DNA from: JADKFD01 sp050250665
Lineage (GTDB): Bacteria > Pseudomonadota > Gammaproteobacteria > Xanthomonadales > SZUA-5
Length of the DNA stretch: 48,917 nucleotides
Reading direction: 5' to 3'
Assembly: GCA_050250665.1 (NCBI GenBank)
Contig: JBFWOF010000050.1
Location: forward strand, 1-48,917
Shown here: positions 17,938 through 25,904 of the stretch, one piece after another
Layout: the number at the start of each line of letters is the position of its first letter
How positions within the stretch are numbered: position 1 is the first letter of the stretch
Position numbers and translations under genes: made by a program
The notes under the pieces: generated by a model
Told to the model about the DNA's origin: nothing
Seen by the model: only the letters and a program-made list of their open reading frames with translations
The model's database searches: none

Positions 17938-18337
17938 GTGGCAGCGACCTCGCGTCGCGACCAATGCTTGGTAGGAGCGACCTCGCGTCGCGACCGCCGT
18001 GCTCCGCTGCACCAGCGAAGATCGGGAACCACAGGACCTGGTGATCAGAGGCGCAACGCCGAGCAGCCCGGAGCGCCTGTAGGAGCGACCTCGCGTCGCG
18101 ACCGCCCTGTTTCACTGCGCCCGCGAAGACCGGGAACCACCGAGCATTGTGGCCAGAAGCCGAACGCGGAGAACGCAGAGTGGCGCAGATAACGCAGAGG
18201 AAAGCCTCTTCAATGACGCTGTGCTTCTCTCCGCGTTCTCCGCGATCCTCTGCGTTCTCCGCGTTGAAGCTCTTCCCCGCCAGCAAACGCAAGGGCTTGG
18301 GTGTGCCCTGTGACTGCCCCGCCCCCGCCACGCCCTA
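17938..18337. repeat. Repeat-filled metY/metJ intergenic region
   Basis: Most of this gap is repeated DNA. GTAGGAGCGACC-type REP units occur at about 17940-17996 and 18078-18104. Each is followed by a related block ending CGGGAACCAC (about 18024 and 18133), so a segment of about 110 bp is duplicated. A large inverted repeat has 18-bp perfect arms AACGCGGAGAACGCAGAG (18163-18180) and its complement (18248-18265). Degenerate relatives of that inverted repeat occur at 40237-40280, 40470-40555 and 48398-48517. I see no gene here and no clear metJ promoter. Confidence 0.8.
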
Positions 18338-18401
18338 GATCGCCTCGCCGCTGGACCGCAGCCCTGCAAGCCAGTAGCCTTCGGCGCGAATGGAGGGTGG
18401 A

Positions 18402-18641
18402 ATGGCCAAGAACAAGTTCGTCAATCCGTACATCGAGCGCGGCAAGCGCGCCGAGGCGACGAAGAAGATCACCGTGACCATCCCGGTGCACGTGCTCAAG
18501 ATCCTCACGGATGAGCGCACTCGTCGGCAAATCAAGAAGTTGCGTCATGGAACCATCTCGGAATTGCTGACCGAGGCCTTTCTGCACGCCTACACGGGTC
18601 AGCCACTGCCCACGGACGAGGAACTGGCACGACCGGAGTAG
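18402..18641 (+). CDS. metJ: MetJ methionine repressor, short form
   Basis: This 79-residue protein aligns without gaps to the first about 70 residues of E. coli MetJ. The ribbon KKITVTIP (21-28), which reads the met box, and the stretches KILTDERTRRQ, LRHGT and ELLTEAFLHAYTGQPLP are nearly identical. The start at 18402 has GGAGG 5 nt upstream; an in-frame ATG at 18390 lies before that site and is less likely. MetJ with S-adenosylmethionine represses methionine genes, and perfect met boxes lie before the divergent metY. The protein stops about 25 residues early: the E. coli C-terminal segment after PLPDD is absent and replaced by TDEELARPE. The stop is clean and the reading frame intact, so this may be the lineage's normal form. 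The downstream glycosyltransferase starts 5 nt after the stop. Confidence 0.93.
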   Translation: MAKNKFVNPYIERGKRAEATKKITVTIPVHVLKILTDERTRRQIKKLRHGTISELLTEAFLHAYTGQPLPTDEELARPE

Positions 18642-18646
18642 ACCTC

Positions 18647-19360
18647 ATGCGGGACTCGGCCCACGGGACTCGCGATTCGACAGGGACAGCGCCAGCGGAA
18701 CTCGGGTCCGTGGCGGTGGTCATTCCGGTAGGCCCCGGCGATCGCAGCTGGCGCCAACTGCTGCAGGTGCTGGATCAACTGGCCCCGACCCTGGAGCGAC
18801 GTCTGGTCTTCGCGCACGGTGATTTGCAGTCGCGGCCACGGGCGCCAACCGAGCGCTGGACTGAATCCAGTCGCGGCCGGGCGCGCCAGCAAAATGCCGG
18901 CGCCGCCGGAATCGACAGCGACTGGCTCTGGTTCTTGCACGCCGACAGCCGACCTGAGGCTGCCACGCTCAAGGCCCTGGCAGAGTTTGTCGCCCACGAC
19001 GAGGACGCCATCGGCTACTTCGATCTGAAATTCCTCGACGACGGCCCGGCCCTGATGGGACTGACAGCCGCCGCGGCCAACTGGCGCAGCCGCAAGCTCG
19101 GATTGCCCTTCGGCGATCAGGGTCTGGTGCTGCGGCGCGAACGCTTCTACGAACTCGGCTGCTTTGATGAATTCCGGTCCGATGGCGAGGATCATGCGCT
19201 GATCTGGCAGGCGCGCCGTAGCGGCATTCCGATCAGACACATTCCGGCGCCGCTCGCCACCAGCGCCCGCAAATACCGCGAGCAGGGCTGGTTGCTGACC
19301 ACCTTGCGGCACCAGCGGCTGACCTGGGTGCAAGCCTGGCAGGAGTCCAGAGCGCGATGA
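18647..19360 (+). CDS. Family 2 glycosyltransferase (TIGR04283-like)
   Basis: A 237-residue GT-A fold glycosyltransferase. The nucleotide-sugar site is suggested by VAVVIPV near residue 23 and the SRGRARQQNAGA plus WLWFLHADSRP stretch (about 79-104), which is typical of the TIGR04283 group sometimes annotated as arsenosugar-type transferases. No membrane segment is present. It begins 5 nt after metJ and its end overlaps the next gene by 4 nt (ATGA), so the three are probably one transcript. The first about 15 residues come from DNA containing GGGACTC-like repeats, so a later start is possible. Acceptor and sugar are unknown, and the arsenosugar label should not be taken as function. Confidence 0.8.
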   Translation: MRDSAHGTRDSTGTAPAELGSVAVVIPVGPGDRSWRQLLQVLDQLAPTLERRLVFAHGDLQSRPRAPTERWTESSRGRARQQNAGAAGIDSDWLWFLHADSRPEAATLKALAEFVAHDEDAIGYFDLKFLDDGPALMGLTAAAANWRSRKLGLPFGDQGLVLRRERFYELGCFDEFRSDGEDHALIWQARRSGIPIRHIPAPLATSARKYREQGWLLTTLRHQRLTWVQAWQESRAR

Positions 19361-20013
19361 GCATCGGCCTGGCGGTGTTCGTGAAGACCTCGGCCCTGAG
19401 TCCGGTCAAGACCCGACTGGCGGCCACGATCGGCGCTGAGGCGGCATTGGCCGTGTACCGCGCCAGCGTCGCCTGCGTGCGCGCGAGCGTCAGCCAGGCT
19501 TCCACGCGTTGCTCGCTGCAACCTTACTGGGCAGTGGCCGAGGCCGAGGGCGCGGCGGCATGGGGCGAGTGGCCGGTGCTGGTACAGCCCGAAGGCGATC
19601 TCGGCGCCCGCATGTGTGCGGTCTACGAGGCCCTGCTGCAAAGGCACCAGGGCGCCATCCTGCTGGGTGCCGATGCGCCCGCCATCAATGCCTGGCAAAT
19701 TGCCGACGCCTGCAACGCGCTGGAACACGATCTGGCCCGTGTGATCTCGCTGGCCGAGGACGGCGGCTTCGTGCTGTTCGGCAGCAATGCCGATCTGTCC
19801 CACTACGACTGGTCCGGCGTGCCCTACGGCGCCCCGAATACCGCCATGCGCTTTCTCGATCAGGTCGGCCAGGGCCTGCCGCTGATCCAGCTCGAAAGCC
19901 ATTGCGATCTGGACACCGTCGAAGATCTGCAGCGCCTGGCACAACGCCCGCCGACCGAGCCCACACCGGCCCAGCAACGCTTCTGGCAGCAGATTCCAGC
20001 CTGGCTGGCGTAG
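19357..20013 (+). CDS. DUF2064 / TIGR04282-type glycosyltransferase
   Basis: A 218-residue protein with the N-terminal pattern AVFVKTSALSPVKTRLA and the later motifs GDLGARM and AILLGADAP typical of DUF2064 nucleotidyl- or glycosyltransferase-like proteins. DUF2064 and TIGR04283 proteins are commonly neighbours or fused, and here they overlap by 4 nt (ATGA), supporting joint function. The pair's pathway is unknown. A REP-like palindrome follows the stop codon. Confidence 0.82.
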   Translation: MSIGLAVFVKTSALSPVKTRLAATIGAEAALAVYRASVACVRASVSQASTRCSLQPYWAVAEAEGAAAWGEWPVLVQPEGDLGARMCAVYEALLQRHQGAILLGADAPAINAWQIADACNALEHDLARVISLAEDGGFVLFGSNADLSHYDWSGVPYGAPNTAMRFLDQVGQGLPLIQLESHCDLDTVEDLQRLAQRPPTEPTPAQQRFWQQIPAWLA

Positions 20014-20176
20014 CTTAGGTAGGTCACATTGCCCCGCCAGGGGCTACGTGACGCCTTGCGCACCAACCTACGCAACCACCGCTTCCCCTGTGGGAGCGGA
20101 CTTTGTCCGCGACGCTAGTCAAACGCCCCAAAACCCAACCATCGCGGGCATTACCCGCTCCCACCGGCCTAGCCCG
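20014..20176. repeat. REP palindromes between DUF2064 gene and tdk
   Basis: A GTAGGTCACATTG...CTACGTGACG element (about 20020-20070) is followed by a palindrome with arms CTGTGGGAGCGGACTTTGTC (from 20089) and CGGGCATTACCCGCTCCCAC (to 20162). Both belong to families seen elsewhere here. They sit between convergent genes and may serve as transcript ends. Confidence 0.75.
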
Positions 20177-20803
20177 TCAGGATTCCCCGAACAGATTGCC
20201 CTGCTTCAGCGGAATCGCGCCCTCGCCATCAAACACGCGCTTGAACTCGGCCCGCGACACCGAGACATAGCGCTCGTTGCCGCCGATCTCGACCTGCGCG
20301 CCCTGAGTCACGGCGCGGCCGCTGTCATCCACACGCACCACCATCGTGGCCTTGCGCCCGGTGTGGCAGATAGTCTTGATCTCGCTGATCGAATCGGCCC
20401 AGGCCAGCAGATACTGGCTGCCTTCGAACAGCTCGCCCTGAAAATCGGTGCGCAAACCGTAGGCCAGCACCGGAATATTGAGCTTGTCGACGATATCGGT
20501 CAGCTGCCAGACCTGCGCCTTGCTCAGAAACTGGGCCTCGTCGACCAGCACGCAGTGCAGCTCGCCGTGTTCGGCGATATCCGCCTGCGCGCGCTTCAGC
20601 AGATCGTCCTCAGCATCGAACACATGACCCTCAGCCGCCAGGCCGATGCGCGAACGCACCTGACCCACGCCGTAGCGGTTATCCAGACGCGGCGTGTAGA
20701 TGCGCGTACGCATCCCGCGTTCGGTGTAATTGTGGGCGCTCTGGAGCAAGACCGTGGTCTTGCCGGCATTCATCGCCGAATAGTAGAAATAGAGTTTGGC
20801 CAT
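20177..20803 (-). CDS. tdk: Thymidine kinase, type II
   Basis: A 208-residue enzyme that phosphorylates thymidine to dTMP in the salvage pathway. The P-loop is SAMNAGKTT (9-17), the DEAQF motif holds catalytic E89, and the thymidine-loop region reads GGNERYVSVSR. It parallels E. coli Tdk over its length. In E. coli the zinc lasso is built from ICFCGRK and a VCRKH Cys/His; here these read ICHTGRK and VSRAEF, so most zinc ligands are gone while the fold and active-site motifs remain. The start at 20803 gives the canonical MAKLYFYYSAMNAGK beginning. A tRNA gene ends 38 nt upstream on the same strand, so they may be co-transcribed. Confidence 0.95.
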   Translation of the reverse strand: MAKLYFYYSAMNAGKTTVLLQSAHNYTERGMRTRIYTPRLDNRYGVGQVRSRIGLAAEGHVFDAEDDLLKRAQADIAEHGELHCVLVDEAQFLSKAQVWQLTDIVDKLNIPVLAYGLRTDFQGELFEGSQYLLAWADSISEIKTICHTGRKATMVVRVDDSGRAVTQGAQVEIGGNERYVSVSRAEFKRVFDGEGAIPLKQGNLFGES

Positions 20804-20841
20804 GCGGACGGGCGCTGCGCGCTGACGATTGACACTAAGGT

Positions 20842-20918
20842 TGGCGCGCCCGGCGGGATTCGAACCCACGACCCCTGCCTTCGGAGGGCAGTACTCTATC
20901 CAGCTGAGCTACAGGCGC
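20842..20918 (-). tRNA. tRNA-Arg (anticodon CCG)
   Basis: The minus strand folds as a full tRNA. The acceptor stem is GCGCCTG with CGGGCGC, the D arm contains GCTC-AGCTGGATA-GAGT, the anticodon stem CTGCC/GGCAG encloses loop CTCCGAA, and the T arm is GTGGGTTCGAATCCCGC. The anticodon CCG reads CGG (Arg). Discriminator G and an encoded CCA end it at 20842. Confidence 0.97.
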
Positions 20919-21096
20919 GTTGTTGGCAAGTCTAAGGCATTCGAGAACCGTCCATGGTGCTCTACGCCAGCTTCGGCATCCATGCCTCAGCGTTCAAGGC
21001 TCGCGAGGCAGTGCCTCGCGTCCGCTGCGCGGACCGCCCTTCACCCAGCTGAGCTACAGGCGCGTTGTTGGCAAGTCTAAGGCATTCGAGAACCAT
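20901..21096. repeat. Direct duplication of the tRNA-Arg 5' end and its leader
   Basis: The 50 bp from 20901 (CAGCTGAGCTACAGGCGCGT onward, to CGAGAACC) recur from 21046 with an offset of 145 bp. The copy holds 18 nt of the tRNA 5' end and about 32 nt of upstream DNA, but no complete tRNA. A second shared block, CCATGGTGCTCTACGCC, lies at about 20954 and 21174. The 20919-21419 gap is otherwise GC-rich, repeat-like and without a gene. Confidence 0.8.
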
Positions 21097-21419
21097 CCGT
21101 CCGGCCCGTCAGCGTAGCTGCCGGGCGTTCGATCGGTCGCGCGCCATGGCGCGCAGGCTGACCGCTCTCACCCATGGTGCTCTACGCCGGCCTCGGCCTC
21201 CTTGCCTCGGCGTTCAGGTCTCGCGAGGCCGTGCCATGCGGGCCGCGCAGCATACCGGAAGGCCGGGCGATGGTGTACGCCGGATTGCGGGCTTGCACGG
21301 GGCGCCGACGTGGGTCGAAATGTGCGTGCAATGCGAAGCGAAGGCTTACGAATTGTTCACAAGGCGTTAGACTGCGCGCTGATTGCGCACGATTCGCGTT
21401 AACCGGTGACGGAGGCGAT

Positions 21420-22733
21420 ATGCATCACAAGAACACAACATGGCTTGCAGTGGGTTTGCTGGCCTTCGGCTCGATGGCCCATGCACAGAACCCGGCCGTC
21501 GATCAGCTGAGCCAGTTTGCCAACTCGGCGACGACCCTCAACAACGCTCGGGCCATTGGCACGCTGTGTTTTGCCGGCAATCGACTGTCGGCGCGACTGC
21601 AGAGCGACTGCAATACGCTGGTGGGCGCGGCTTTCGGTGCCGACCCTGCAATCGATACCGCGGTTCGCAATGCGCTGTCGCGAATCACCGCTGACAACGC
21701 CACCATCCCGCTGGACCGCTCCGGTCTGGGCAAGGCCAGTCTGGTGCCCGTTGCGCCGAGCGGCAGTGGCCCCGGCTGGGCCGCATTGATGTCTGCCGAC
21801 CCCTCGGTGGTGGCCATGAGCCTGTCCGGCGACGGTGAAGGCGCCGACTGGTCGCTGTTCGTCAATGCCCGTTTCGATCAGAACGACCGCGACCGCAGCA
21901 CCAACGAAGACGGTTTCACCAGCGATGGCAATGCCGCCACGGTGGGCGTCGATCTGCGCACCAGCCCGAATTCCCATGTCGGCGCTGCGATCAGCTTCGG
22001 CCGCAGTAACCTCGATTACACCGGCGGCTCGGGCAAGCTGGACACGCGCGAAACTGGCTTCAACCTGTTCGCGGGCTGGCAGGCCGAGAGCGGCTTCTAT
22101 CTGGACTCGCTGCTCAGCTTCAATCGCCGCAAACAGGATCAGGTGCGGCGCATTGCCTATGGCCTGGGCAGCTCTGCCGTGGACCAGAGCTTCGATGCCG
22201 ATTTCGACAGTGACGAACGCCTGCTGGCATTGACCGCCGGATTCCAGGTGAACCGCGGCGCGGCCAGCTTCAATCCCTATCTGCGGGTGGAACTGGTCAA
22301 GGCCGACAGCGATGGCTACACCGAGATCTCGCGCAATCCGACTGCCAACGGTGGCGGCTGGGCACTGCAGGTGGCACCGATCGACGAGTCCTTCAATCGC
22401 ACGGCGCTGGGCCTGCGTGCGGCCTACGCCCTCAGCGGCAGCAATGGCGTCTACCTGCCCTTCGTCGATCTGTCGCTGATCCAGGTGAATGGCGCCAACA
22501 ACGATCCCGCCAGCGTGCGCTACACCGGCGATCTGTCGGCCAACGTCAATCTGAGCGCCGTCGACTTCCTGATGGTGGCGGATGCCGAAGACAACAGCTA
22601 CGGCAGCGCCGCGCTGGGCATGAGCGCCCAGTGGGCCAATGGCTGGTCGGGATTCTTCAGCTATCGCCGCAATTTCGCCGAAAGCCGTTACACCCAGGAG
22701 CAGATCAATCTCGGCTTGCGTATGGAGTTCTGA
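21420..22733 (+). CDS. Autotransporter-type outer-membrane beta-barrel protein
   Basis: A 437-residue exported protein. The signal peptide covers residues 1-21 (LAVGLLAFGSMAHA) and mature protein begins at QNPAVDQ. Residues about 25-140 form a short Ala/Asn-rich region with two Cys. The remainder (about 145-437) has alternating amphipathic strands and ends in LRMEF, with the terminal Phe typical of BAM-inserted barrels; it resembles the autotransporter beta domain. No long passenger domain is present, so it may display only a short N-terminal part or act as a porin-like barrel. The start at 21420 has GGAGG 5 nt upstream; the frame is open upstream through repeated DNA and should not be used. 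Confidence 0.85.
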   Translation: MHHKNTTWLAVGLLAFGSMAHAQNPAVDQLSQFANSATTLNNARAIGTLCFAGNRLSARLQSDCNTLVGAAFGADPAIDTAVRNALSRITADNATIPLDRSGLGKASLVPVAPSGSGPGWAALMSADPSVVAMSLSGDGEGADWSLFVNARFDQNDRDRSTNEDGFTSDGNAATVGVDLRTSPNSHVGAAISFGRSNLDYTGGSGKLDTRETGFNLFAGWQAESGFYLDSLLSFNRRKQDQVRRIAYGLGSSAVDQSFDADFDSDERLLALTAGFQVNRGAASFNPYLRVELVKADSDGYTEISRNPTANGGGWALQVAPIDESFNRTALGLRAAYALSGSNGVYLPFVDLSLIQVNGANNDPASVRYTGDLSANVNLSAVDFLMVADAEDNSYGSAALGMSAQWANGWSGFFSYRRNFAESRYTQEQINLGLRMEF

Positions 22734-22789
22734 TCAGCCGAAAGGGCGCCCAGCGCTACAAGGGGCTGCCCCGCCACAACATCATCCAT

Positions 22790-22811
22790 CGGGCCGGCAA
22801 TCGCCGGCCCG
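22790..22811. terminator. Hairpin between convergent barrel genes
   Basis: A 9-bp perfect stem CGGGCCGGC / GCCGGCCCG with an AATC loop lies between the stops of two convergent genes. The following AGTGGTTTCTGGC has only a weak T tract on the plus side, so efficient intrinsic termination is uncertain. Confidence 0.55.
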
Positions 22812-22824
22812 AGTGGTTTCTGGC

Positions 22825-23388
22825 TTACTTGAATGAATAGTGGGTGTTCAATCCGACGATGTAGACGCCGGTGTTCGAGCCGCCGACATCGACGCTGTAG
22901 TAGCTGACACCCAGGCCCGCGCCAAATCGCTCCGTAAAGTTGTATCCGAAGCCGGCACCGGCGTACAGGTCGGTGCCGCTGTCGCTGTCCCTGAGGGTGG
23001 CAGTGCCAGGAACGCTGAGCTTGAAGTCGGCATCCCAGGCCCAGAAGCCGATGCGTCCGGTCAGATACCAGGAATCGCCGGTGTTGATCAGCGCATTCAG
23101 GCCCAGCGTGAAGCCGTCGATGCCGACCTCGGCCTTGGCACGACCACCGGCCACGTCAAAATTGTCCTTGAAGTCGCCAAATCGGGTGTAGCCACCCTCC
23201 ACCCCGAGCGTGTCGTTGAAGCGATAGACCAGGGACGTGCTGCTGGAGAAGGACTGGTCATCGATCCCGTTCTCGTCAACATAGCCCAGGCCGGTGTAGC
23301 CGCTGGTCTCCCAGTTGCTGGCTGCGGCGATGTTGCAGCTCAGCGCGGCGACGAGTCCGAGTAGGCACAGCTTGGCATTTGCTTTCAT
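22825..23388 (-). CDS. Small outer-membrane beta-barrel protein (OmpA-like/porin family)
   Basis: A 187-residue protein with a signal peptide (residues 1-22, ending SCNIAAA) and a mature part made of about eight amphipathic strands rich in Tyr, Gly and Asp, such as GYTGLGYVDENG, GLNALINTGDSWYLTGRIGF and LYAGAGFGYNF. It resembles eight-stranded barrels of the OmpA-like/OMP_b-brl group and ends THYSFK, with a near-terminal Phe. No peptidoglycan-binding domain is attached. The start at 23388 has AGGA about 11 nt upstream. It is a single gene with a 299-nt leader that shows no repeat. Role is unknown. Confidence 0.83.
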   Translation of the reverse strand: MKANAKLCLLGLVAALSCNIAAASNWETSGYTGLGYVDENGIDDQSFSSSTSLVYRFNDTLGVEGGYTRFGDFKDNFDVAGGRAKAEVGIDGFTLGLNALINTGDSWYLTGRIGFWAWDADFKLSVPGTATLRDSDSGTDLYAGAGFGYNFTERFGAGLGVSYYSVDVGGSNTGVYIVGLNTHYSFK

Positions 23389-23687
23389 GGGTTTGGCATT
23401 CCTGGATGGGTTGGGGTGTTGCGGACGGAAATCCGGTGTTGGGTTGCGGTCGGCAGAATCGGAAAACCATGGGGCCGTCACAGCCACACCCATGGCACTG
23501 CCCGGGAGCGCAAATGATGTACCCAGAAGAATGAACACGCAGTATCGGGCGCTTGCGGGCCGCGCCCGTGTCGGTCGTGGCGGCGCGCCGGCACCCAATT
23601 CGATAAATGATGACGCTGCAACATGGCCGTCACAAACCCTTCCTAGACTGACGTCATCGCTTTCTCCAAGCGCTCTCGGTCTGCGTC

Positions 23688-24467
23688 ATGAACCCTATGC
23701 CCATGCGCATGTGCATCGCTGCTGCGTGCACCTTGCTGTTTGTCACTGCCCCGGCGTCGGCGCAGCCGGCCGCTACTCCCGGTGCTCTTGCGGAGTCATT
23801 GATCAAGTTGCGCTCGGAGGTGGAGCAGCTCAACAACGACGTTGAGCTGACGCGCCTGGAAACGCGTACCCAGCTGGCGGCGCTGTCGGCTCAGAAGGCC
23901 GAACTTCAAGCCGGCGTCAATCGCGCCGAACTGAACGCGCGCAAGCTGCGCGAGGATCTGGCCAAGAAGCAGGCCGAAGCCGTATCGGCCGGCGTTGCTG
24001 GCGATGCGCTCAAGCCGGTGTTGATGAGCGCGCTGCAGCAACTGCGTCAGCGCATTGCCGCCGGCCTGCCCTTCAAGCAGGCCGAAAGGCTGGCGGAACT
24101 GGACGAACTCAAGCGCCAGATCGAATCGGGCACGCTGGCCACGCCGCGCGCGGCCAACCGCCTGTGGGCCTTTTACGAAGACGAGTTCCGGATCACCCGC
24201 GAGAACGGCATTTACAGCCAGACCATCCCATGGGACGGCGCCGAGGTGCTGGCGGACGTGGCCAAGGTCGGTTCGATGATGCTGTTCTTCCGCCTCGGCG
24301 ACGGCCGTGTCGGCATGGCCAAGGCGGGCGGTGGCGACTGGCGCTTCGAAGTGTTGACCGATCCCGCCGATCAGAAGCGCGTGCTCGCTTATTTTGACGC
24401 CCTCGGCAAGCAGATACGCCAGGGCTGGTTCGAACTGCCCAATGCGCTGGCCGGAGGTGTGCAATGA
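23688..24467 (+). CDS. DUF3450 family periplasmic protein of the TonB cluster
   Basis: A 259-residue exported protein: signal peptide 1-25 (ending APASA), a coiled coil at about 33-110 (LRSEVEQLNNDVELTRLETR and following), and a C-terminal domain with LWAFYEDEFRITRENGIYSQTI (about 155-180). DUF3450 proteins are commonly encoded directly before TtpC-like ExbB genes, as here, where the stop overlaps the next start by 4 nt. They are thought to belong to the TonB2-type energy-transduction complex in the periplasm, but their action is not known. It is the first gene of the TonB cluster. Confidence 0.87.
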   Translation: MNPMPMRMCIAAACTLLFVTAPASAQPAATPGALAESLIKLRSEVEQLNNDVELTRLETRTQLAALSAQKAELQAGVNRAELNARKLREDLAKKQAEAVSAGVAGDALKPVLMSALQQLRQRIAAGLPFKQAERLAELDELKRQIESGTLATPRAANRLWAFYEDEFRITRENGIYSQTIPWDGAEVLADVAKVGSMMLFFRLGDGRVGMAKAGGGDWRFEVLTDPADQKRVLAYFDALGKQIRQGWFELPNALAGGVQ

Positions 24468-25897
24468 AGCGCGCGAAGTTCTGCCTGATGGCGCTGTGCC
24501 TGCTGATCGCCGGCAGCGTGTCCGCGCAGAAGCCGGAGGCAACCGCGACAGCAGCCACACCGGCACCGGCGCCAGCCGCGGCGCCGACGCTGCCGACGGC
24601 CAAGCCGGTGTCGGTGGATGAAGCCTATCGCAAGGAATTCGCCTTCCTGTCGGCGCAGAAGCGCGAGCTGGCGGCGCAACTGCAGCAGATGCAGCGCAGC
24701 TCAGCGCAGCAGCAAGCGACGCTGAATTCAGACATCGCCGCGCTCGAATCGCGGGTGCTGGCGCTCGACAACGAAACCAGCCGACTGGCCGAAGAATCGA
24801 ACCTGGCCGAAGAAGCCGCCATCAACAACGAAGAAACCAGCAACCTGCTGGCCGCCACGTTCGCCCAGGCCGGCGCCACGCTGGAAGGCTATGGCATCGA
24901 GCTGATGAAGTCGGAACCCTTTGCCGCGCTGGCGGATGGCGACAAGACCGCGCAGATGTTCGCCGCTGCCGACCGCAAGCTGGGTGAGTTGTCGAGCGTG
25001 CGCAAGGAATCCGGCAGCTTCTTCCTGGCCGACGGCACCCAGGTCGAAGGTACGCTGCTGCGCCTGGGCAATATCGCCGTCTACGGCATCAGTGATCAGG
25101 GCGCCGGCGCCCTGGTACCGGCCGGCGGCGGCCAGTTCAAGCTCTGGCGCGAGCCCTCGGCCGAGATCGCCAAGGCGCTGGCGGCCGGCCAGAGCCCGGA
25201 CGTGCTGCCGGTGTTCGTGTTCGAGAGCGCGGCCTCGGCCATCGCCGAACCGGAGAAGAAGACCGTCAGTGGCGAAGTCGCCAAGGGCGGCCCGATCGGC
25301 TATGTGATCCTGGCGCTCGGTGCCATCGCCATGGTGCTGGTGGTGCTGCGCGCGATCTTCCTGTCCCAGGCCGGCGCCGCCGTACAGCCGACCATCGCCG
25401 CCGCAGCGCCGTTGGTGCGCCAGCATCGCGCCGCCGAAGCCATCGATGCGGTGAAGCAACGCAAGGGCTCGGCCGCGCGTGTGGTCACCGCCGCGCTGCG
25501 CAATATCGAGCGTGAGCGCGAGCATCTGGAAGACATCATTTCCGAAGCCATCCTGCACGAGAGCACGCGCCTCAACCGTTTCGGTTCGATCATCCTGATG
25601 GTCGCCGCGGTGGCGCCGCTGCTGGGGCTGCTCGGCACCGTGACCGGCATGATCCAGACCTTCGATGTGATCACCGAATTTGGCACCAGCGATCCCAAGC
25701 TGCTGGCCGGCGGCATCGCCACCGCACTGGTGACCACCGAGCTTGGCCTGATCGTGGCCATTCCCTGCCTGCTGCTCGGCAACCTGCTGTCGGGCTGGGC
25801 CGAGCGCATCAAGGACGATATGGAACAGGGCGCGATCAAGGTCATCAACATGTACCAGGAGCGTCGCGACAACACGCTCTCGGCGAAGGCGGCCTGA
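24464..25897 (+). CDS. TtpC-like MotA/TolQ/ExbB channel protein with periplasmic N-domain
   Basis: A 477-residue protein like Vibrio TtpC. It has a signal peptide (1-21), an Ala/Pro linker, a coiled coil (about 50-115), a periplasmic domain (about 120-270), then an ExbB/TolQ core with membrane segments near 278-302, 376-400 and 422-443. The core carries the family pattern APLLGLLGTVTGMIQTF and GGIATALVTTELGLIVAIP. In Vibrio, TtpC works with ExbB2, ExbD2 and TonB2 and is needed for TonB2-dependent iron uptake. Gene order here (TtpC, ExbB, ExbD, TonB, TPR) is the same, so a joint complex is a strong inference. It overlaps the DUF3450 gene (ATGA) and ends 7 nt before exbB. Confidence 0.92.
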   Translation: MKRAKFCLMALCLLIAGSVSAQKPEATATAATPAPAPAAAPTLPTAKPVSVDEAYRKEFAFLSAQKRELAAQLQQMQRSSAQQQATLNSDIAALESRVLALDNETSRLAEESNLAEEAAINNEETSNLLAATFAQAGATLEGYGIELMKSEPFAALADGDKTAQMFAAADRKLGELSSVRKESGSFFLADGTQVEGTLLRLGNIAVYGISDQGAGALVPAGGGQFKLWREPSAEIAKALAAGQSPDVLPVFVFESAASAIAEPEKKTVSGEVAKGGPIGYVILALGAIAMVLVVLRAIFLSQAGAAVQPTIAAAAPLVRQHRAAEAIDAVKQRKGSAARVVTAALRNIEREREHLEDIISEAILHESTRLNRFGSIILMVAAVAPLLGLLGTVTGMIQTFDVITEFGTSDPKLLAGGIATALVTTELGLIVAIPCLLLGNLLSGWAERIKDDMEQGAIKVINMYQERRDNTLSAKAA

Positions 25898-25904
25898 GAG
25901 CGCA

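Noticed and set aside
17845..17940. SAM riboswitch in the metY leader
   Set aside because: The leader is only about 58 nt from the predicted start site and is occupied by met boxes; no S-box secondary structure is visible.
18647..20013. Arsenosugar biosynthesis operon
   Set aside because: Only the two glycosyltransferase families are present; no arsenite methyltransferase or radical-SAM arsenosugar enzyme is in the window, so the family label alone is not enough.
20901..21096. Attachment site or island boundary at tRNA-Arg
   Set aside because: The duplicated part is the 5' end of the tRNA, the copies are only 145 bp apart, and no integrase or mobile cargo is present.
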